A model generated the notes under the pieces. That model did not search any database. It was not told the DNA's origin and saw only the letters and a list, made by a program, of their open reading frames with translations. Positions 58,110 to 64,000 of a stretch of 64,000 bases of DNA are shown here, piece by piece (position 1 is the first letter of the stretch; each line of letters begins with the position of its first letter). The position numbers and the translations under genes were made by a program. The DNA is from Coenobita brevimanus (Eukaryota > Arthropoda > Malacostraca > Decapoda > Coenobitidae), in contig CM064697.1 of assembly GCA_032717465.1 (NCBI GenBank), forward strand, positions 5,957,033-6,021,032, given 5' to 3'.

Positions 58110-58310
58110 CCGAACATTTATTTTGTACTATACATACACACCAGTCATCACATGCACACTCAGTAATTACATAAGTACTAGACGCAATATTTCATAAACA
58201 TCAGTTTCATGGGCACTAACATTACATACATACCAGATCTTATATAAACATACACACATTACATACTCCTGACATTACATATAATTCACATCAGACAGTT
58301 ACATGACACA
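58110..58310. repeat. Diverged ~28-bp ACATTACATACACACCAG minisatellite
   Basis: ACATACACACCAGTCATCAC, TTACATAAGTACTAGACG, TTACATACATACCAGATC, TTACATACTCCTGACA and TTACATATAATTCACATC follow each other at about 25-35 bp. Confidence 0.55.
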
Positions 58311-58563
58311 GCTTTGCTATTCACCAATTACACATAGTGCACTGAAACACTGGACATAGAGAGAGAGAAAAAAGCACAAGTTGAATGTCTTGAGTGTTGT
58401 TTGTGTGGGCGAGGCGAGCATCTCTTAGGATGAGTGAGAGCCCAAGATGACACACTTAAAGCTCTCAACAGCAGCATACATTAGGACACACAGCTCATCC
58501 ATACAAGACACAACGAAGTTCTTCAAAACAGGGACATCTTTCAATTTCCCAGTCACTACTACA
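58311..58563. other. A/C-rich unique sequence
   Basis: No supported feature. Confidence 0.45.
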
Positions 58564-58652
<89 letters not shown>

Positions 58653-58664
58653 GAGAGAGAGAGA
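58564..58664. repeat. (AT)n-(GA)n compound microsatellite
   Basis: About 42 AT units with one early TAC interruption, then ACA and about 7 GA units. Confidence 0.96.
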
Positions 58665-59210
58665 CTGCACAGCACCAGACCATAATAAACCATACCAAAA
58701 ACACAATTCCCCAAAACTGATCACGAATTCTCAAAAGACCAAAACTCCTATAGCAGACAGTACACATTAGCAGGCTCGACCATCCACAGTGCCAACAGAT
58801 ATGACATACACTAACAGTAACACCGGCAGCAAATTAAACACAGCGCAGCAACATTCACATAACCTCACAACAGACACAGAAAATTATATTAAGTTCGTCA
58901 GACAATACACAGAAGCAGACATGAAATTTCACAAGCAGACAATAGAAACAACAGCACCAGCGGATACGGAAAATTACACAGCAGGCAGTATGCATTAGCA
59001 AACTCGAGAGGTCGCATCAAACAATGAACAGCATACAATAAAGTCAATAAAAACAGACACGAAAGACCACATCAAGAGCAGACACAATACCAGCAGCAGA
59101 TAGTACCCAGCAGAAGACACGAGAGACCACAGCAGACATGGCAAACCACAACAACCCACGAAAATGCACAACACAAGCAGACACAAAAGAGCACACGAGC
59201 ATCAGGCAGG
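58665..59210. repeat. A/C-rich decayed repeat block
   Basis: The plus strand is depleted in T. TAGCAGACAGTACACATTAG then CAGGCTCGA (about 58751) recurs as CAGCAGGCAGTATGCATTAG then CAAACTCGA (about 58979). ACACGARAGACCACAKCA units recur near 59058 and 59117. Confidence 0.6.
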
Positions 59211-59443
59211 GAGACAACGAGAGCTCCCAATGGCAAGACTGTGGAGGGTCTAAGAGAGGAGGGTCCCAGAAGGCGAGGGGAGGGAGCAGATAACGAGGCC
59301 TGGGCTGTCATTACACAATCATTACCTCCACTACATTACCAGGGGCCGGCTCGTAACCCACTCCATCACCCGGGCACATCCACACCACCTTCCCACCTGC
59401 AGCTTCTTCCTCTTCCACCTCCACTACTACCTGCTGTTTCTAG

Positions 59444-59445
<2 letters not shown>
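59211..59445. other. Unique sequence with C-rich end
   Basis: CTTCCTCTTCCACCTCC-type DNA leads into the CA tract. No gene. Confidence 0.45.

Positions 59446-59537
<92 letters not shown>
59446..59537. repeat. (CA)n microsatellite
   Basis: About 46 CA units. It is followed directly by GTTTAATCCCTTTATGCAG, a member of the dispersed motif family. Confidence 0.97.
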
Positions 59538-59541
<4 letters not shown>

Positions 59542-60179
59542 AATCCCTTTATGCAGATATATTTCTACTGACTCAGTTGGTTCCAGTGATCATACATTAT
59601 TTTTTCCTTCATGTCTTTCAAGGTGTTTATTCTCCCTCTTTCGTGACGACTTGTTTTATTTATTTATTTATTTATCTATTATACGACCAAATTCTTACTA
59701 TCGATTTCTCCTCTTAGTAGTTTGTGATTTCTCTTGCTTGAACCTTCAATTTACTTTCTTCATGATGTCATCCTTTATTAAGCACTACATTGCTTATCTC
59801 TGTTAGCTTTAGTCTCATGTCTTATCCACAAATGCATTAATTCCGCTTTCACTTGTTTTCCCTCCACTAATTTCTAACAACAGTACATCCTTTTGCATCA
59901 TAAATGTTTTTGCCTTTACTACCATCATCGCTGTGATTATAATTGTCCATTTGCTTTCATGAGATTCTGTTCCTGATAACTGCTTGCTGGCTGTCATCCC
60001 ACAGGAGTGATTCACTAGCTGGATTTGCTAAATCAAAGGTTCTGCTCCGCTGCTTTATTCAGTCTCTTGTGGGAAACACATCACATTTCTTGCTCCTCCC
60101 TTAACATCATATATTTGTATGTAATATCCTACTGTTGCTCGAACATGAAAACCATGGTATTTATGATTCCGTTCCCCCC
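59538..60179. other. Unique sequence
   Basis: Contains TTTA repeats near 59655-59675 and the motif TTAATCCCTTTATGC at about 59540. No gene. Confidence 0.5.
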
Positions 60180-60239
60180 TTCTCTCTCTCTCTGTCTCTG
60201 TCTCTCTCTCTGTCTCTGTCTGTCTCTCTCTCTCTCTGT
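60180..60239. repeat. (CT)n/(CTGT)n microsatellite
   Basis: CT units interrupted at intervals by G (TCTGTCTC), about 60 bp. Confidence 0.93.
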
Positions 60240-61222
60240 TACTGATGTATTACGTTCATTACAGGTGTATATTATGTCATAAATAAGTTGTGCAGCGGTA
60301 CTTTACGACCTTTAGAGCTTGGGTTAACAGTTGTGGTTGCACGGCAGCTGATGCGACTCGGATGTGGTTAGTTCCATGATTGATTATTCTTGGCTGTAAA
60401 AGTGACTATACCCTTTTCACCTTGACTGGGCCCAGATTTTGTTCCTGTTGCAGCTTATTTCACGTATCATAGTGGCAGAAAAACACAATACTGCGGCTCT
60501 GTATCCATTCCATAGCATGTCTTCGTGGCAGGCATCGTAATATCGTGTTAATCTAATGCCACAGCTCAACAGTCAGGATGGAGAGCTTGCAGATTTAGCC
60601 TACGTTTGGGTAAAAAGAGTAAAGTAGAAAAATGTGTGGTATAAAAAGGGTAGCATCATATTAAGGGTTTATTTAAGAATTCAGTTGAAAAAGTGTACAT
60701 TTTTGTCACAATAATCGTTTATTTGAAAAACGGGCAATTGGGGTACAGTCTGGGTAATTAATTCTGGGGTTCGGAACTAGTGAACCAATATTGCACCCCA
60801 GTTGATTATTGTTGATTAGTTTAGCGAGCACAAAAAAATGAAAGGAAATCAAATTACAGGACCAGCAAAGTGATTCTAATCCGAGAATTGTAAGATTATT
60901 GCACGTATTTGAATTTCCCGGCTTGATGGTGAGATGAAAACCACAGTCTCCGTCCCGTAACCTTATTTACCAGACGTGCAAGCAACAGATGTCATGTCGT
61001 TGATCCTGGCCCTCACCTCCACCCTCTGCTATATCTCTCCTCACCCTCAGGGCCTTCATGTGGTGGCACTGATACTACCTTTGGCTCTACTGCACGAGTA
61101 TGGTAACGGGTGGTGGACTGCAGATCATCTTCAGCCTGCAGTCACTAGGTTCACATTCAGATGCGTCTGGGGTTGCAACAATAACTTCTACCATCCTCGG
61201 TCCCTTACTAACTTTTACCCCT

Positions 61223-61223
<1 letters not shown>
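60240..61223. other. Unique sequence
   Basis: A plus frame 60976-61326 runs into the CA tract, so its end is repeat-derived. The upstream 75 codons are unrecognised. Confidence 0.45.

Positions 61224-61306
<83 letters not shown>
61224..61306. repeat. (CA)n microsatellite
   Basis: About 41 CA units. Confidence 0.97.
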
Positions 61307-61308
<2 letters not shown>

Positions 61309-61519
61309 AATTCCGTTTCCATTTAACTTTTATGCTGACGAGGTTCATGTCGGACTGAGATCGACGACACGAGTTTTGCGGGTGACTGTATACCTTCCCA
61401 CCACGCCATATAAACATAACCCAGCTCCACTTGTCTGACGCCAGGGTGAGTATCAGTTAAGGGGATCTGGCGGTCCTCCTTTCCTCTTGTGGCACCGAAA
61501 TCGTCGCAAGGGAGATCAG
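61307..61519. other. Unique sequence
   Basis: Nothing recognised. Confidence 0.5.
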
Positions 61520-62030
61520 ATAAACTCAAGATGGGATTCATTAATGCCGAGTGTTTGTGTTCTCAAGGTGGGATTCATTATCGTTGGGTCGCCGTCCTTA
61601 AGGTGAGATTTATTGGGTGATTTGTGTGATTCTTGACACTATTCAATATTGTGTTGACCTTTGTGGTGAGAGTCATAATGTCTGTGCGCTCTTGAAGGCG
61701 TGATGTACAGCTTGTTTGGTTTTGTCCTTGATGGTATGACATTTATTCATTTGTGCATCTGAAAGCAGAATGGTTATAGTTGTGTACGTTCCTGAGAACT
61801 GGATAATTTATATGACTATGTTTCAGACGGTGGTTTGACGTTTGGTTGTTATGTTGGATTGCTTGGATCCAAATTTCTAGTATGATTTGTAAATGGGTGT
61901 GTGTTTGTTATGAGGAATGATACTAAATTGACTGGTTGTCTTAGATTTTATGGTTGCTTGGTTTTGGTAGTATTCATTACTGTGAAGTTAGATTTACATG
62001 AAATTATGCTTGTTTGGTTAGGTGTGTCCC
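61520..62030. repeat. Diverged ~35-bp CTCAAGGTGGGATTCATTAT minisatellite
   Basis: CTCAAGATGGGATTCATTAA (61525), CTCAAGGTGGGATTCATTAT (61562), CTTAAGGTGAGATTTATTGG (61597), CTTGAAGGCGTGATGTACAG (61690) and CTTGATGGTATGACATTTAT (61727) mark the start of units joined by TTGTGTGTKTC-like spacers. Divergence increases to the right. Confidence 0.75.
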
Positions 62031-62379
62031 TGAATTCAAAGCTAGTTACCGTACTATTTAGCGAAGTTTTCTGTACGTAGGATCGCGAAGCAGTCACTGT
62101 GGCATTACTTAAATATGCAAGAACGAAATTCATGAGAAATGTATGCCTAACAGCATGCTGAACACAAACGCAGCATCAACAACATCAACTGGACGGGGGT
62201 ATGGTATTGCCACACGCCAGACCGTCCTCCCACTAAGCTCACTTGACAGCCAAATTAAATGGAAAGTAATTGGTGTGTGTTTGGTGCGGGGCGGAATAAT
62301 CAAATGCAGCCCCAGGATTTGCGCGGCCCGTGGGGTCCAAAGGGAGGCAGGGTGTGGGATGAAGGACCTCTGACACTAC
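62031..62379. other. Unique sequence
   Basis: No recognised gene; a 76-codon plus frame at 62143-62373 shows no motif. Confidence 0.45.
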
Positions 62380-62570
62380 TCACCCCTGCTTCGCCTACCC
62401 CCAGCTCAACCTCATCCACGTCCACCCCTGACTTATCCCTGCCCGTCCATCCCTTACCTACACCATACCTCCCTCATCCTCACCCTCCCCTGCCTCACCT
62501 ATCCCCACATCTGCATCACCCACCCGTCTCACTTAGATGGAGGATACCTACCCATGCCTCACCCCCACTC
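62380..62570. repeat. C-rich pyrimidine tract
   Basis: CCTCACCCTCCCCTGCCTCA-type DNA with CACCC/CATCC units. The plus frame crossing it is Pro/Ser/His-rich for that reason. Confidence 0.6.
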
Positions 62571-63601
62571 TCTCCTGTCTTACGAAATGACTGGAGGCTA
62601 GGAAGAAACCTGCTGGTCACCCACACTTACTCCATCACTCCGAGAGATCCCTCTTGTAGTGAATAAAATCTCCGTATCGTAGCAAGGAATATAAAGACAT
62701 CATTATACAGGGGAGATTAATGAATATTGCTTACTAATTGAATAATATCGTCTGATACGAGAATAGCGTAGGCATAATTGTATAAAAGGGTTAAATATAT
62801 AAGATTTGTAAATGATCTTCGAGATATGTAAACTAACAAACTGGAATTAATAAATACCAGGAAATCATTACGTAAAATTTTCAATAATAAATTGCATATA
62901 CATAAAATTCTGGTATAATGACTGTGAAGTAATAGAGCTGTAAATAATATTTAGTTAACTGCATTTATTGCCACAAATAACGCAGTTACCATTCTCTGAC
63001 AGAAGTTCTGAAAATGTATATCATGAAACAAAAGATAAACCAGCCCCTTCCCAAGAAAAACAAAAAAATCCTGCAGTGCCGGTATGAATATCGGAAATAG
63101 ATAAGCTTGCCGTATGCAAACGTGTTAACAAATTTTTGGCGTGATATAAATGAGCTATTTGAAAAATGTTGCAAAAAATAGGCCGCGTTGTGAAAAAATA
63201 AGAAGAATTGTGATTGCCGTAAACAAGGTGAGTGATAAATAGAGGGGGCATTGTTTAGCCAGGGAAGTGTATTAAGGGGTGCAAGGAGGAGGTCTAGACA
63301 CGAGCCTTCCATTCCCTAAATTATGTTATGCGCCCCGCCGAGTACAGTATGGGTGACACTCGCGCACCTTACATGTAAACAAACCCTCATTCTACTTTTT
63401 GCTTAATTTTGATATATATATTTATGCTTACAGGTAGATTGTTTGATTTTTCATGCTAACTTGATACCTGTTTCATTTATTGTACGTGGTAATTATTTCG
63501 TGTATTGTTAGTAGATTATTTTACATCGCTGTGACATCCTTTTTCTTTATTGAGTCATATTATTTACTTTATTATCATTTTAACCTGAAATTGGGTGGAT
63601 G

Positions 63602-63604
<3 letters not shown>
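62571..63604. other. Unique AT-rich sequence
   Basis: The 108-codon minus frame at 62986-63312 is Phe/Ser/Tyr-rich and unrecognised. No repeat. Confidence 0.45.

Positions 63605-63646
<42 letters not shown>
63605..63646. repeat. (GT)n microsatellite
   Basis: About 21 GT units. Confidence 0.97.
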
Positions 63647-63649
<3 letters not shown>

Positions 63650-63806
63650 TTGAGAGAGGAGTAATTTTAGCCTCTCGTCTTCCTCCGTTCCTTCATTCGA
63701 GCGTGTCTATCTCCCCTTCTCCGTAAATCCCTTTCTCTCCTTCCCCTCCTCTTCATTCTCACTCTCCTTCAATTTCCCATCCTCTCCTATCTCTTCCTTC
63801 TGGGCA

Positions 63807-63809
<3 letters not shown>
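63647..63809. repeat. Pyrimidine-rich tract
   Basis: C/T-rich DNA (CTTCCTCCG, CTCCTTCCCCTCCTC). Confidence 0.65.

Positions 63810-63896
<87 letters not shown>
63810..63896. repeat. Compound (CT)n-(CA)n microsatellite
   Basis: About 22 CT units pass directly into about 22 CA units. Confidence 0.97.
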
Positions 63897-63897
<1 letters not shown>

Positions 63898-64000
63898 CTT
63901 GCCTGTCCCCTCTTTTGTATCTTCCCCTTAATAATCTTGTAATTTACTTACTCCCCTTCATTACTGGCTTTCCTCCTCCATGCCCCCGTCTTTCATTTGT
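63897..64000. repeat. Pyrimidine-rich tract cut by window edge
   Basis: C/T-rich DNA to the end of the window. Confidence 0.55.

Overview
This window looks like intergenic or intronic DNA from an invertebrate animal nucleus, most likely a decapod crustacean. The evidence is very long dinucleotide microsatellites (GT/CA, CT/GA, AT) every 1-3 kb, long strand-biased purine or pyrimidine tracts, poly-A/T runs, and one decayed non-LTR retrotransposon 3' end whose C-terminal sequence style is common in decapod genomes. The host assignment is inference. I see no complete protein-coding gene, no rRNA, no intact tRNA, no CRISPR and no operon-like organisation. The longest open frames (up to about 290 codons) are translations of CT-rich or CA-rich low-complexity DNA and should not be read as genes.

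Layout: 0-1.1 kb holds purine then pyrimidine tracts. At 1.5 kb there is a decayed Pol III (tRNA-like) promoter on the minus strand. At 3.7-3.9 kb (minus) lies a protein-like frame broken by one stop. From 5.6 to 13.2 kb there are purine-rich blocks, many visibly built from diverged minisatellites (9.6, 10.7-11.4, 12.4, 13.0 kb), plus a 228-bp palindromic element at 11.7 kb. 13.2-18.7 kb is mostly unique AT-leaning DNA. 18.7-19.6 kb is pyrimidine-rich and flips to purine-rich at 19.75-21.0 kb and 21.4-22.0 kb. 23-26.4 kb carries giant microsatellites and a CCA minisatellite. 27.1-27.35 kb is the retrotransposon relic. 28.5-30.6 kb is pyrimidine-rich. 31.5-32.2 kb has several short protein-like frames of unknown meaning. 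33.6-35.2 kb has local duplications and compound CA/GA repeats. 36-40 kb is largely unique, ending in an AT-bounded element. 40.6-48.3 kb is an almost continuous pyrimidine-rich complex of at least five different decayed tandem arrays, interrupted by a foldback element at 43.2-43.5 kb. 49.2-51.6 kb has microsatellites and 174-bp and 38-bp tandem repeats. 52.1 kb has a possible exon. 52.7-57.9 kb is mainly purine-rich. 58.1-59.2 kb is A/C-rich repeat DNA. 59.4-64 kb has further microsatellites and a 35-bp array at 61.5-62.0 kb.

The main biological message is that this is a gene-poor interval built largely by repeated local tandem duplication. At least a dozen minisatellite families with different monomers (about 20 to 240 bp) occur side by side, mostly strongly diverged. 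I did not find a convincing new protein system. The items most worth checking are the two foldback elements, the composite array at 44.4-45.6 kb, the broken frame at 3.7-3.9 kb and the recurring TTAACCCCTTCACTGC-type motif.
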